Shown here one piece after another: positions 22,619-33,567 of a stretch of DNA of 64,000 nucleotides. A model generated the notes under the pieces. That model saw only the letters and a program-made list of their open reading frames with translations, made no database searches and was not told the DNA's origin. Each line of letters opens with the position of its first letter. Within the stretch, counting starts at the first letter, position 1. This DNA is from Tenrec ecaudatus. Taxonomy: Eukaryota > Chordata > Mammalia > Afrosoricida > Tenrecidae. The position numbers and the translations under genes are program-made. The DNA lies in contig NC_134532.1 in the NCBI RefSeq assembly GCF_050624435.1, positions 121,738,070 to 121,802,069 of the forward strand. Reading direction: 5' to 3'.

Positions 22619-23077
22619 TGTTAGGCCAGGTTGACTAGAGAAAGAAATCCAGTGACACTCACATATGTATAAGAGAGAGCTTTATATCAAGAAGTAATTA
22701 TATATCAAACAAACATCCCAACCCAGTCCAGATTAAGTTCTTAGGTCCAATACTGGTCCTTAAATCTGACACTAGTCCTTAAGTCTTATACCAGTCCATA
22801 AGTCCCTCTTCAGACTCATGCAGTCACATGAAATGATGCAGAATGCAAGAAGATCTGGTGAGGTGCAAAGTCATGTGGATCCAATGGTGGTGGATGCATC
22901 CAGGGCCCTGGCATCCATCCGGGTCAAGCAGCATGAAGGTGAAGGTAGAGAGAGAGGAGGGAGGTTTCCAGGGTCACACTCACAAGGAGTCAAAATCAGG
23001 TTGTGACCTGATTGACAGGCTAAACTCTACCCCTACTCTCATATATCTTCAAGTTGACATGAAATTATGTACCTACA
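22619..23077 (-). mobile_element. LTR, ERVL (MLT2-like) type, antisense
   Basis: In reverse complement it starts TGTAGGTACATAATTTCATG and ends ..GCCTAACA. It belongs with the 11453 and 30696 LTRs rather than with its neighbour at 23274. No matching 5-bp flanks were found. Confidence 0.72.
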
Positions 23078-23273
23078 CAGAGACATTGCAAGAAATCTCA
23101 CTTCATATACCAACTAAATAACCTACAAAGGGGTCACATATGACCTCCTCTTGCCATGCAAATGAGGAGAATCCATCTCCACAACAATTCAATCAGACAG
23201 CTTTAAGACAGAGGTCAGACATGCCTCCATCTTATAATATTTTTACCTATAGTCCCCACTTTTAGCACCAAAT
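23078..23273 (-). mobile_element. ERVL-like internal scrap with primer-binding site
   Basis: Next to the LTR at 23274, the reverse complement reads TTGGTGCTAAAAGTGGGG. This resembles the leucine-tRNA primer-binding site used by ERVL elements. The remaining ~170 bases have no recognisable gag or pol. Confidence 0.5.
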
Positions 23274-23749
23274 TGAGCTGGGCTAGGTCTTATAGAGAAA
23301 CAAAACCAATGAGACTCATATATGCACGTGAACTTTATATCCAGAAAGAAATGTATGTCAAGGAAATAGTGCAGCCCAGTCCAGTGTAAGTGCATGGGTA
23401 AGATCCTAGTGAGAGGTCCCTCCAGAGTCAAGTGGCTGCCAGCTGATGAATAAGGAAGGTGAAGTGGGAAACTGGGAGATCACAGTTCAGTGGGTTTGGA
23501 GTCACTGGATCCAAGGCCAGCAGGAACATGGCAAGGCACTGACAGCTCCAAAAGTCAGTGTAGGACCCAAACAAGCAGGATGGAGTGGGCAAGAGAGGGA
23601 CCAATTTTGTACAATGTCTCATTAATAGGCCACAGGCAGGTCTAAGGGAACATCATTAGGCTGTAACCATCACGTTATGGGGTAGGTCTTACTGCCAAAC
23701 CACAGAGAATCCAAGCCAGGCCAAGTTGACGTAAATCCTAGTTATCACA
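23274..23749 (-). mobile_element. LTR, ERVL (MLT2-like) type, antisense
   Basis: In reverse complement it starts TGTGATAACTAGGATTTACG..CAACTTGGCC and ends ..GCCCAGCTCA. The adjoining primer-binding-site-like sequence marks it as the 5' LTR of a deleted element. Confidence 0.75.
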
Positions 23750-24129
23750 CCATATTTTATTTATATACTTCTTATATACTTCAACCAAAACAACATAGTG
23801 AGCAGATTGAATACAGAGCCAGATATGAGAACCCAGTTGTCTTATTCCAAGATATCAAGATTTTTTAAATTGTGAAATAATGTAATTTAGCAAACTTAAT
23901 TTTTTAAATTTTAGGACAGATGTTTATTTTCATTTAAGAATATCAATATTGATATATAATTATTTTACCATATTTATTATTGTAAATTATTTAACATTTT
24001 TAATTTTCTCAATTTTAATTTATTAAATGGTAAATATTGATGGGTAAAAAGCTTCAGAAAGAACTCTATAAGACCTCAAAAATGTTTTTAAATGTGCTAG
24101 GCCTGAAAAAAATTTTTTTTTGAGAACTG

Positions 24130-24350
24130 CTCACCTTTAAAACAACAACAAACACTGCCATCAAGGTGATCCTGACCCATAGTGACCCTATAGTCTAGAG
24201 CAGAACTGCTCCTAACATTGGTAAGACTGTACTTACTTACAAGATAAGAGAACCTCACCTTTCTCCCAAGAAGTGGCTGTTGGGTTTGGACTTCTGACCT
24301 TATAGTTAGCAACCCAAGGCATCATCCACTATACCACCAGTGCCCCTACT
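24130..24350 (-). mobile_element. AfroSINE, antisense
   Basis: It starts 'aacaacaacaaacactgcca' (RTE-like tail), continues 'ctgacccatagtgaccctat', and ends with the tRNA-like head ('actataccaccagtgcccc'). Confidence 0.85.
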
Positions 24351-24590
24351 CTTCCACACCTCCAAATACCCAGATATTTAAATATAACAAAATGACATAT
24401 TCAGTCCAGATACCTCCAATAGCCACATTTTGCCATGAAAGCCTGCCCTTCACAGTTTCTTGATCAAGTTTCTATGCCAGGAGGATTTTCAGTCTATTTG
24501 CCATGATCTATTTCTAAAGGCTCCATTATAGCTGTTGGGTCGAAACATGTAATGCTAACGCAACCTTTTCTGCCACAGGAATTAGAATTA

Positions 24591-24655
24591 GAAAAAAAAA
24601 TTGAGAAGTAGATTGAAAAAAAAATTGAGAAGTAGATTGAAAAAAAATTGAGAAA
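24591..24655. repeat. 24-bp tandem repeat, ~2.8 copies
   Basis: The unit is an A-run followed by TTGAGAAGTAGATT. The period is exactly 24 between the first two copies. Confidence 0.9.
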
Positions 24656-26195
24656 ATTCAAATTCATAAACAAAATATCTCACCAATTTGTTGCTTCACA
24701 TAAATTCTAAAATACCTTACAGATAGAGATAAGTCTAATAAAACTTGTCATCTAAAGCACTGGGGGGTTGCCCACATTGAGAAAGAGAGGAAGCAAAAAG
24801 TGCACTGAGCGCCTTATCCTCCTTCCCTGGTGACCAGAATGATTGAGCTCATGGGGCTCAGCAAACATTCACATTTCCCTCCCGGGCACCCTGTCTCAGT
24901 TTATGGGCTATGTACTGCAAACTAGTGAATGTCACACCGACAGCTACAGTCAGCAGAACCACGAAATTAAGCTGGCTAGTTATTCAAGGATGTTTTCTGA
25001 CCTTTCGAAACAGGCAACGTGCGAATACTGGACTTTTACTTTGGGGCAGAATCAATTTCAAAAGTAGTCATTCCCAACTTTAGTACAAAGACACTATTTC
25101 TCTCATAGGTAACTAAAACATGTATAGGAAGCACAATTGTCTAAACAATTCTTGCCAGTAGAAGCCATAGTCACCTGATCGGGGCAACTGGGCATTGATT
25201 GTTCTGGGCTCTTTTAGATTTAGAGAATCAGCTTTAGGAGATAACTTGAAATGTCTGGGGGAAAAATAGTTTGGCTTAACTTCCTTCATGCTGAAATTGT
25301 GAGCATGATGCTGTCATATATTAGTTTATAAATTAAAAAATGAGTGTTTTCATAATTAAGGAGAGTTGTATAAGAGAAGCTTTGAAATACTCCCTGAGCA
25401 TGCTGCTGTTGTTACTGCCCTGGGGTGACGCTCAGCCCACCGGGTACCATGAACCATGGAACAAACTACTGGTCAATTCAGCACCACCCCAAGACCTTGT
25501 GGGATTGGATCATTGTGATCCATAAGTTTTCATTGACTCAGTTTTGGAAGTAGGCAATCAGCTACCCTTGAGAATTATTTGACATTCTAGATAATTGAGC
25601 AGTAGCAAGTAATCTTACCTTCGTCTCCCACAAGGAAGGCAAGAATTCTACCACTGAACCAATGCTTCCCGAGAGAATGAGGAGCCATGAATTCATCTTC
25701 CATCATATTTGGAAACCAGTAAGACTATGTGCCTTAAATGAAAAGTACGCTTCCTCTCACTTTCCCTTGCATTGGGTTATATAACTATCCAACTGAACTT
25801 TTTGATTGATGGTTGTTCTGGGCTATCTCAAGCAGCAAAAATGTTCAGTCTCATTGCCCAATTCAGTTATCATGGGAGCGCTAAGTTCTAAACTGACTGC
25901 AACATTCCATCTATTATTAAAGAGACTGTCTCTAAAAACAGATACCATTGTCAGATGCTTTATTGTCATAAGTTAAAATCAAATAAGGAAGAATTGTGGA
26001 TCATGGGATGAAAACATAATTAAATCCTAACTTAATTTATGTTAAATGTATACCAATTCATAATTGAGTGATGTGGTGGAAACTGTATAAAAAGAATAGG
26101 ATTTTTTAAAGTAAGGAGAAAAACTGTACTTCCAAGTGGTTAAAACTATTTCATATTTATTGATATATATGTTTTAAAGCACTACTTGGCAAAAA
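24656..26195. other. Interval without recognised gene
   Basis: Mostly unassigned. 25410-25600 has weak similarity to a short RTE-derived element ('cattgactcagttttggaag'), too diverged to list with confidence. Confidence 0.45.
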
Positions 26196-26199
26196 ATAG

Positions 26200-26655
26200 A
26201 GGAGCCCTTATGATATAGTGGTTACCCATCGGACTGTGATCCACATGGTCAGCAGTTTGAAATCACCAGCTGCTCTTTGGGAGGAAGATGTAGTTTTCTA
26301 CGCCTGTAAAAGGAAGTCTCAAAAACCCAGAAGGCACATCTGTACATTCTTTGCCCTAATCATTTTCTTTTTTTATATTTTATTAGGGGCTCATACAACT
26401 CTTATCACAATCCATACATATACATACATCAATTGTATAAAGCACATCCGCACATTCTCTGCCCCAATCATTCTCAAAGCATTTGATCTCCACTTAAGCC
26501 CTTTGCATCAGATGTATGTATATGTGTGGATTGTGATAAGAGTTGTATGAGCCCCTAATAAAATGTTTAAAAAGAAAATCCACAAGGACAGTTCTACTCT
26601 GTCCTACAGGGTCGCTATGAGTTGGCATCAACTATCACAGTGAGTTTAATTTTTA
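26200..26655 (+). mobile_element. AfroSINE, sense, split by L1 ends
   Basis: 26202-26333 is a SINE head and body ('ggagcccttatgatatagtg', 'ggtcagcagtttgaaatcac'). 26578-26655 is its 3' part ('ggacagttctactctgtcct', 'agggtcgctatgagttggca'). L1 sequence lies between. Confidence 0.85.
26334..26577. mobile_element. Compound of L1 3' ends forming a large inverted repeat
   Basis: From 26368 an L1 3' terminus reads antisense (T-run, TTTATT at 26379-26384) to about 26510. It then flips to the sense L1 terminus (26511-26571, AATAAA at 26557-26562). The arms 26379-26427 and 26514-26562 are 49 bp, reverse-complementary with one mismatch. A further short antisense L1 scrap lies at 26334-26366. This fits a twin-primed L1 insertion and/or a second L1 inserted into it. 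Confidence 0.8.
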
Positions 26656-27799
26656 GGGAAATAATTATAAGAAACCTAGATATATACTGAACATTTTTAT
26701 GTAAGACTAGTTGGTATTACAGTTTTTTTCAAATTTTCTCTGATTTCCAAAGTTTGTTGTTGTGAAGACAATATTTTAACATTTTAAATATTCCAATTTC
26801 TAGGTAATGAGGTAGAGGACCTGCCTAACAGGAAACCTATCACCCACTGGATACGCACATCTTAAAAACCACCCCAAACGGGGATTTCATCTCAGCTGGG
26901 GTCCGTTTTCAAGAGAAAGAAGCTTATTCAATTGCTGACATAAAACATTTTGCTAAGTTCATCTCAAATCAAGAGATACTCCTACCAGAGTGACAGGAAA
27001 CCTACTGGAAATTCAAGTGTAGATGAGGGGTGAGGGACATGGATGTCATGGAGAAGGCAATTACACTTCTGTTGGTAGAAAAATGGGGAGTAACAACCTC
27101 CCAGGGTAGGGAGGATGCTTAATAATACTTATATAGAACTCAAGGGGAGAGTATACCTGGTACTAAGTTCTTAGACACTTTTGACTTAGTTTCTTAGCAT
27201 CCTGGACTCTGTTTTCTTCAAGTAGTGCAACAGCCTTCATAGGTCATGCAAGGACTCAAGGTGGAAACCCCACTAAGTGAACTGAATTGTACTCCAAACT
27301 CACCTGTATCCTTGGACGTAAGGCTGGAATTCCCTTGTGTGGGAAGCAGATAACTACTCTCCCAAGCTCTTAGAACTGGCAGATGTTGGACTTTGGTTTT
27401 AATCTTTTTTGAGGGTTCCCAATGAATAGTGACTCAGAACTGCCATATACTTACTATTTTGATCCCCACCTTGCCTCATTATGACACGCATTAATTTGGT
27501 AGGCATGGTCCTGCCATTTGTGAATTAATATTATTGAAAGTATTGCCCTATCATCAACCCCCATTTTTTGTGTAAATAAGGCCAACAATTTGTATATTGT
27601 GGATCATAGCTGACCTATACTGATATAATTTCTTTTTCATTTTTAAAAATTCTGTACCATTGGAAAATTAATGACACAATCAATAGAATTACCTTATGCC
27701 CTAGGGGGATGATTGATAATGTTCTCCAACATAAAATGACAATGATGTCTCAAAGATGAAACATATAAAACTATGGATTTGAGGATTGTACTTAATTTT
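26656..27799. other. Interval with no recognised gene or repeat
   Basis: No ORF of note and no family I recognise. Confidence 0.5.
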
Positions 27800-28030
27800 A
27801 GCCCCAATTTAAGAACAATTAGTTCTTATGACATGGCCCTGCATGATGGTTGACCTCATGAAGAGGTCACTAAAGAAATGGTGCTATAACAAAGTGTCGC
27901 AAAGTAAATCGATGGTGCCAGGTACCTGGCTCTCAGAAGGAATCGAGTCTGGAGTCTTAAAGGCTTGTCTTCAAACAACCTGTTCACATGGAAGAAGCAT
28001 ACCAGCTTGTATCATCCAAGGTTTATAAAT
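27800..28030 (+). mobile_element. Old L1 3'UTR fragment, sense
   Basis: It parallels 3480-3680 of the first L1: 'gtggtg/atggtg..tggtgccaggtacctggctct', 'gagtcttaaaggcttg', 'cacatggaagaagcatacca'. It is diverged. Confidence 0.65.
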
Positions 28031-28555
28031 AGTAAAATCTAAATTCTAAAGGAGGAAATGGTTTCCGAGTTTGAATTGTGAAAGCCTGGGTTGTAGAAGG
28101 CTACGGATGATGGTGGAAGCCCCAGCTCTATTTGTAGCATCCACACATGGATCCCATCTCCAGTGAACTGCTTGTTACCACACTGGAGGCATGTAAATAG
28201 CCGTGTTGTCAGACAGAGCACGGAAAGCTACTTATGGCAGACATGGTTAAGGCAAAACACAGTATCTTACCATTTGATTTCCATTTCAAGCCACTTTAAA
28301 GTTGTTTCCATTTAAAAAGAGAAAAAGAAATGAAGGGAAAATGTTCTCTGGTGAATTCCTTCTAACCAGGAACAAGGGAGCTGAACAGTCTTGCTATCAT
28401 GCAGAGTGCATTGGAAGGTGGATTATTGCAGATGTAGTTGGGTTGAAGTGTAACATCTTATCATTTGGCCTCCATTTATGGTCCATTTTTCATTTTCACT
28501 AGATTTAAATATTTTCAGTTTTCTTCTTGATTGAGTTTTTATTTGTTTTACATTG
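28031..28555. other. Interval with no recognised gene or repeat
   Basis: Nothing assignable seen. Confidence 0.5.
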
Positions 28556-28739
28556 TGTGGTGGTTACATAATCTGTTGTCAATTTGAGATTTATGAGTGA
28601 AGGGGTGGAGTGTAGCCTGTTAATCTGGTTGCACCTTGATGACCTCATTTGGAGGCGCTAAGGAGATAAGTATCTCACTGGAGGTGGGACACACGCTCAC
28701 TCCCTGGATTTATTTCTCTAGTCTACCAGGACCAACAAA
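28556..28739 (+). repeat. 5' LTR of the ERVL-like provirus, internally deleted
   Basis: It begins TGTGGTGGTTACATAATC and keeps both LTR ends. At about 28706 it jumps from 'cacgctcactccctgg' straight to 'atttatttctctagtctacc'. Confidence 0.75.
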
Positions 28740-28742
28740 TTA

Positions 28743-28760
28743 TGGTACCTTGGGAGTGGG
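28743..28760 (+). promoter_or_regulatory. Primer-binding site, leucine-tRNA type
   Basis: TGGTACCTTGGGAGTGGG lies 3 bases after the LTR. It resembles the complement of a leucine tRNA 3' end, the primer typical of ERVL. Confidence 0.6.
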
Positions 28761-30360
28761 ATACTAGAGAAACAAATCATAAAGATGGAGAGTAAATGTT
28801 TGTTTGACTTCTTCCTCATGGTAGTATTTCTTTTTAGGCTAGCCAGAGGTCAGCCATGTCCATGCAGCTTGCTGGGTTCTTTCTGGAAAGAATATGGGAA
28901 GTTAAAGTTATGAATGTTTTGTTTGATTGTTGTGTTTGACTATTCCTATTTGAAATAATGAAAATAAATGTTGTTAATGTATATTTTGAGATCAGGGGTA
29001 GAAACTACCCCCTTGAATTTCTCAGAAACCATGCTAAGTAGTAAAAATGGATAACAGAAGGTCAAAATAGCTGACAAAAAGTCTGGCTCTGGCTTGATGA
29101 TATCAGAGACCTAGTCCCATATTTTTGTATCAATAGAATGATAGGATAAATTAAGATAATTTAGGATAAACAGGATAAGCTAAATAAGGATTGAACTTGA
29201 CTTTTAAGAATTGAGATTAGTATCTAATTCTACTTTGTTTATATTGATTTCTGCTGCTTATTTTTAATTAATATAATTGCAGAAATGATTATTTGGAAAT
29301 ATTAAAATAGAGAGTTGTAAGCCCACTTGCCTTGAGCCATTAAAAGTTGAATATTTAAATAGGTTAGGATATGCTTGCAAAGAAGGCTCTGAAAAAATAA
29401 GCCTCACCTAGAATTGTGGAGTACTCAGGACATCTGCATTCCAAGAGACTTGCCTAGGAATGTGTTGAGAGATTGAAGAAAACGGAACTTTGACTTTTTG
29501 AATCTTGAACTAGTGGTTTTTTTCAGAGGCTGGAAATAAATCTGGAACCATGAAGAGAATTCCTCTCTAGGACTGAATGTTAAAGGGAGCCTGTGGGCAG
29601 GCTGAAATTCTTGCTAGGGGGTGACCTGGATCCACTTATTGAGTGGAAGTGGGAGAAAAGCAGCAATAGAGAGATGGGTTGAGTCTAGCCATGGACACCC
29701 ACGGACCTGGTTTATAGGAACTAGAGTAGAAAACAACAGTGGGTTGACTGATCTGAAGTTCATGACCTAGTCCGAGGGGGCTAGAGTTATTGAGAATTTG
29801 TGATGAATCATGGTCTAAAGACAGAGCAACCAATGGACACTGTGGTGAAGTTAAGTGAGGCAGCCCACATTGAGTTGATCAGAACCCGACCAGATGAAGA
29901 GATTTTTGAGTCTGTGAACAGGTGTGTATTTCCACAGATTTTATGGATGTCTTGTCCTATTTGACTTTGATTATGGATGAGAACATCACAAGGTTCCAAC
30001 TGGAATGAAGATACTTCACATCAAAGAATATGGCTGTCTCTTCAGAGCACTGGGTAGATGTAGGTGGGCAGAATAGACATTAGATACCCAAAATTGGAGG
30101 ATAGATGCATAGAGTGGTTGGCTTACAAACTTTCATAGGTGGGGAAATATATTCTGGGGCTATATTAATAGGGTTAGGGTATAGGTGTCAACTGCAATTG
30201 CTCGGCATAGGATATTTTCATTTTGTTCACTTATAGAAGGTTTTGGTTAAATAACAGTGGCACATATTGAATTGTATGCATTTTGTTTTCTCCTCTTAGG
30301 TATAGATATGATTTCATTATTGTTTGTTTGAAAATTGTATATGGCTAAAGAGTTAAATTA

Positions 30361-30672
30361 GGGAACCAATTACAAGGATCTACATGTGGCCTCCTCCCTG
30401 GGGGACGGGCAACAGAAAAGGGGGTGAAGGGAGACATCGGATCGGGCAAGATATGACAAAATAATAAGTTATAAATTATCAAGGGCTCATGAGGGAAGGG
30501 GGGAGTGGAGAGGGAGGGGGGGGAAGAGGAGCTGATGCCAAGGGCTTAAGTGGAGCGCAAATGCTTTGAAAATGATGAGGAAAAAGAATGTACAGATGTG
30601 CTTTGCACAATTGGTGTATGTGTGGATTGTGATAAGAGTTGTAGGAGTCCCTAATAAAATGTAAAAAAAAAG
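30361..30672 (+). mobile_element. L1 3' end, 5'-truncated, inside the provirus
   Basis: It has the L1 3'-terminal block ('gggaaccaattacaaggatc', 'gagctgatgccaagggctta'), AATAAA at 30653-30658 and an A-tail. Possible imperfect target repeats are 'agagttaaatta' before it and 'agtgtcaaattg' after it. Confidence 0.88.
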
Positions 30673-30695
30673 TGTCAAATTGATAAGGGGTGGTC

Positions 30696-31181
30696 TGTTG
30701 TAATTACATAATCTTTTGTCAATTTGAGATTAGGAGTTTAGCCTATCAATCAGGTTGCAGCATGATGACTCATTTGGAGGTGCTAAGGAGATAAATAGCT
30801 AGCTCACTGGAGGCGGGACACATGCTCACTCCCTGGGAGACATTGCAGCTCACAAGGCACATGGAGCTACATTAGCCCCCTGAGCTGGAAGAGTCACATG
30901 GAGACCCGTCAGCATTGAGATGCTTACAATGCCACTGGATCTACAAGACTTCCCACACACTGGCCTGTGATCTTCCTGCATTCAGCATCATTGCATGTGT
31001 TTCATGAGTCTGAAGAGGACTTTATAGATTGGTATTGGACCTATGGGCTAATATCAGTTTTATGGACTTGATCTGGAATGGGATGTTCTCTTAATGTACA
31101 ATTACGCTTTATAAAAAGTTCTGTCTTATGTACATATGAGTGTCTATGAATTTGTTTCTCTAGTCTACCTGGAATAACATA
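30696..31181 (+). repeat. 3' LTR of the ERVL-like provirus
   Basis: A full-length LTR from TGTTGTAATTACATAATC to 'ctagtctacctggaataaca'. It is clearly related to the LTR at 11453-11956. Confidence 0.78.
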
Positions 31182-31189
31182 CATTGTTA

Positions 31190-31689
31190 TTGTTAGTTTG
31201 TCAGTGTTTTTCTCTATATGTCTTTCTGTATAGGCACATCTATAGAGTCAGTAACTGGATTAATGGTTTCTGGAAGTATGGCCAGGGAAGAAAGGTGGGA
31301 GGAATGGGGAACTAATAATGATAAGAGGCAGAATGAAGAAAATGTTCTAAAATTGATTATCCTATGCTTGTACAACTCCTCTCATTATGATTGAACTACT
31401 GAATTTATGGTATGTGAAGTATATGTCAATAAAACTTAATAAAAATTATTTTTATTTTTAAAAACATTTAAAAAGTTAAAAGCAAAAAACCATTAAAATA
31501 GAAGAAGTAAATGTAATAGATCTGCAAGGTGTGACTTATGAATAAGGAGCTAATGGATGATTAAGGTTAAGATAGAAGATTGACCTATATTTAAGCTAGT
31601 GAGGGACAAAAGAGGAAACTGGGAGGACAGGAGCTGGTGAAGGCAATTAGAGCAATGCTAGCGTGATCTTCAGGTCCTTAAGAAAGCTT
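31190..31689. other. Interval with no recognised gene or repeat
   Basis: AT-rich, A-rich near 31430-31510. Nothing assignable. Confidence 0.5.
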
Positions 31690-31885
31690 ACAGTTGTTGT
31701 TAGCTGTCGTAGAGTCAGTTTCATCTCCTGGCTTCCTTATATTGCATTTTATTATGTCAGCCCATCTTACTGAGGCTTTCCACTGGTTCCCTACTTTGAA
31801 AATTTTTATGTTCTTAAAAACAACTTCAAGAGAAGTGTCCTTACTCCGGTTGAAGCCAGTCTGTCACCCGTGTTGTGGGAAGAGG
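31690..31885 (-). mobile_element. Possible RTE 3' end fragment, antisense
   Basis: It starts with 'gttgttgttagctgtcgtag', like the antisense RTE 3' terminus. The remainder matches only loosely. Confidence 0.4.
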
Positions 31886-31924
31886 AAGACTATCAATCAA
31901 TTCCTACCATAGAGCAGAGCCCTG

Positions 31925-32905
31925 TGATGAGGAACAAGGGTATCATCAGAAAAAGCATAGAACACTGAAAACAGGTTTATTTGTGTTTCATTGACTTTGA
32001 AAAGGCATTGGACTGTGTGGATCATAACCAACTCTGAGTAATCTTGAGAAGAATTGGAATTCCAGAACATGTCATTGTGCTTCTGCAGAGCTTGCACACA
32101 GATCAAGAGGCAATTGTGTGACTGAATCGGGGACTATTGCATGACTTGAAGTTAGGGAGTGTGTATCACAGGGTTGTTTCCTCTCACCATACTTATTCAC
32201 CTTTTATATTGAGCAAATCATCAGAGAATCTGGATTCTAGGAAGAAGAATGTGGCATCAGGATTGGGGGGAGGCTTATTAACAACTTGTGATGTACTGAT
32301 AGTACAACCTTGATTTGCTGCAAGTGAGCAGGACATGAAGCATTTGCTGATAAAGTTCAAGGATTGCAACCTTCAATATGGATGTAAAGACTATCAAAAA
32401 CCCCACCACTAGACCAATAGGTAATGATGCTGGTAAATGGAGAAAAGATTGAAGGTGTCAGGAATTTTGTCTTCCTTGGATCCACAATCAATGCACTTGG
32501 AAGCATCGGACAAGAGATCAAACAATGCATTGCATCGAGGAAATCTGCTGCACATGACCTTTTTAGTGTGAAAAGCAGGGAGGTTACTTTGAGGACTAAG
32601 GTGTGCCTGACCCAAGCCATGGGATGTTCAATTGCCCCATATGCATGTTCAAGTTGGATGTTGAATAAGGAAGACTGAAGAAGAATAAATGGATTTAAAT
32701 TTGGTGCCAGCAAAGACAATGAATGTCAAAATAACAAACAAATATATCTTGGAAGAAGTATGGCCAGAATGATGCTTAGAGGCAAAGATGGTGAGACTTC
32801 ATCTCATGCACTTTGGGCATGTTCTCAGGCGAGGACAGTCAGTGGAGAAGGGCACGGAAAGGAGAGGGGTGGTGAAAAAGAGGAAGACCCTCTTTGATGG
32901 GGTAG
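31925..32905 (+). pseudogene. RTE reverse transcriptase to 3' end, sense, broken
   Basis: The copy reads through RT motif A as CFIDFEKALDCVDHNQ-like sequence near 31985-32030, then the 'ggttgtttcctctcaccata' region. The catalytic box area is mutated ('tgatgtactgatagtacaac', about 32285-32310, in place of the Y-A-D-D-T coding sequence). The C-terminal stretch around 32424-32678 is partly open (KIEGVRNFVFLGSTINALGS). Stops and frameshifts are frequent. In live RTEs this enzyme copies the element RNA at the insertion site. Here it is only a relic. Confidence 0.85.
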
Positions 32906-33048
32906 AACTGCCCCTGTGGGTTTCTGAGACTGTAAATCTTTACAGGAGTAGAACGCCGCATCTTTCTCCCTCAGAGCAGTTGTTGGTTTTGGACTGCTGA
33001 CCTTGTGACTAGCAGTCCCAAGTATAACCACTGTGCCACTAGGACACC
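32906..33048 (-). mobile_element. AfroSINE 5' part, antisense
   Basis: 'agaactgcccctgtgggttt', 'ggactgctgaccttgtgact', 'ccactgtgccactaggacac', directly abutting the broken end of the RTE. Confidence 0.85.
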
Positions 33049-33567
33049 AGGTACATAAAGAAAGAGGTTTAAATGACGAAAAATGACTCACACAGTTTAG
33101 GAGCGGGTATGCTTCAAGTGCATGAGTCAGATAAGGTTCTTCTTGAGCCATACAGCTGCAGTGGCTGGTAAAGCAGGAAGAAGGAATATGAAACAGGAAA
33201 TCCACAGGCTGGTGGATATCAACAGGTCAGGCCTGTGACTGACAACATTGAAAGAATGCAAGGTGAGCAGTCTCTGATGGATCCCAGGGTCAGGAGGCAA
33301 TATGGCAGGCTCAAAAGCCGGAGATCAGTGTAACAGATACGGAAGGCGGCCCAGCAAAAAAAAGTGAAGCTCTCCACAGGTGCAATTCAATCTCAAGTGG
33401 GCCATACCCCTGAGAAGAAAACATTAGGACGATGATAAGAGTAACTGGCTCACATCAAATCGCATCATGGTGTAGATTCCCTTATGTGGGAACACATTGG
33501 GGGGAGGCTTCAATCAGCAAACCACTGAGGCTCCTGGTCAAATTGATACTAAACCAAACTATCAACG
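33049..33567 (-). mobile_element. LTR, ERVL-like, a third subfamily, antisense
   Basis: The reverse complement begins TGATAGTTTGGTTTAGTATC..AATTTGACC, an MLT2-like start. The body differs from the other LTRs in the window. The right-hand border is approximate. Confidence 0.6.

Larger units (their letters stand above)
28556..31181 (+). mobile_element. ERVL-like provirus, heavily deleted, no coding capacity
   Basis: The element has a 5' LTR (28556-28739), an internal region (28740-30695) and a 3' LTR (30696-31181). The 5-bp direct repeat CATTG flanks it (28551-28555 and 31182-31186). The 5' LTR lacks about 300 internal bases that the 3' LTR retains. A leucine-tRNA-type primer-binding site follows the 5' LTR. 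About 1.6 kb of internal sequence, once the L1 insertion at 30361-30672 is discounted, contains no recognisable gag, protease or polymerase frame. It is a dead or non-autonomous endogenous retrovirus. Confidence 0.75.

Noticed and set aside
24130..24350. tRNA-like sequence in SINE heads considered as tRNA genes
   Set aside because: In each case the tRNA-like part is the head of a full AfroSINE with its RTE-type tail, and it is too degraded for a functional tRNA.
24591..24655. Regular repeats considered as CRISPR (also 59681-59852)
   Set aside because: The units are contiguous, without unique spacers, and the host is a mammal.
28302..28502. 66-codon frame next to the provirus as a possible gene
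   Set aside because: Short, with no motif. Its length is not exceptional for random AT-rich DNA.
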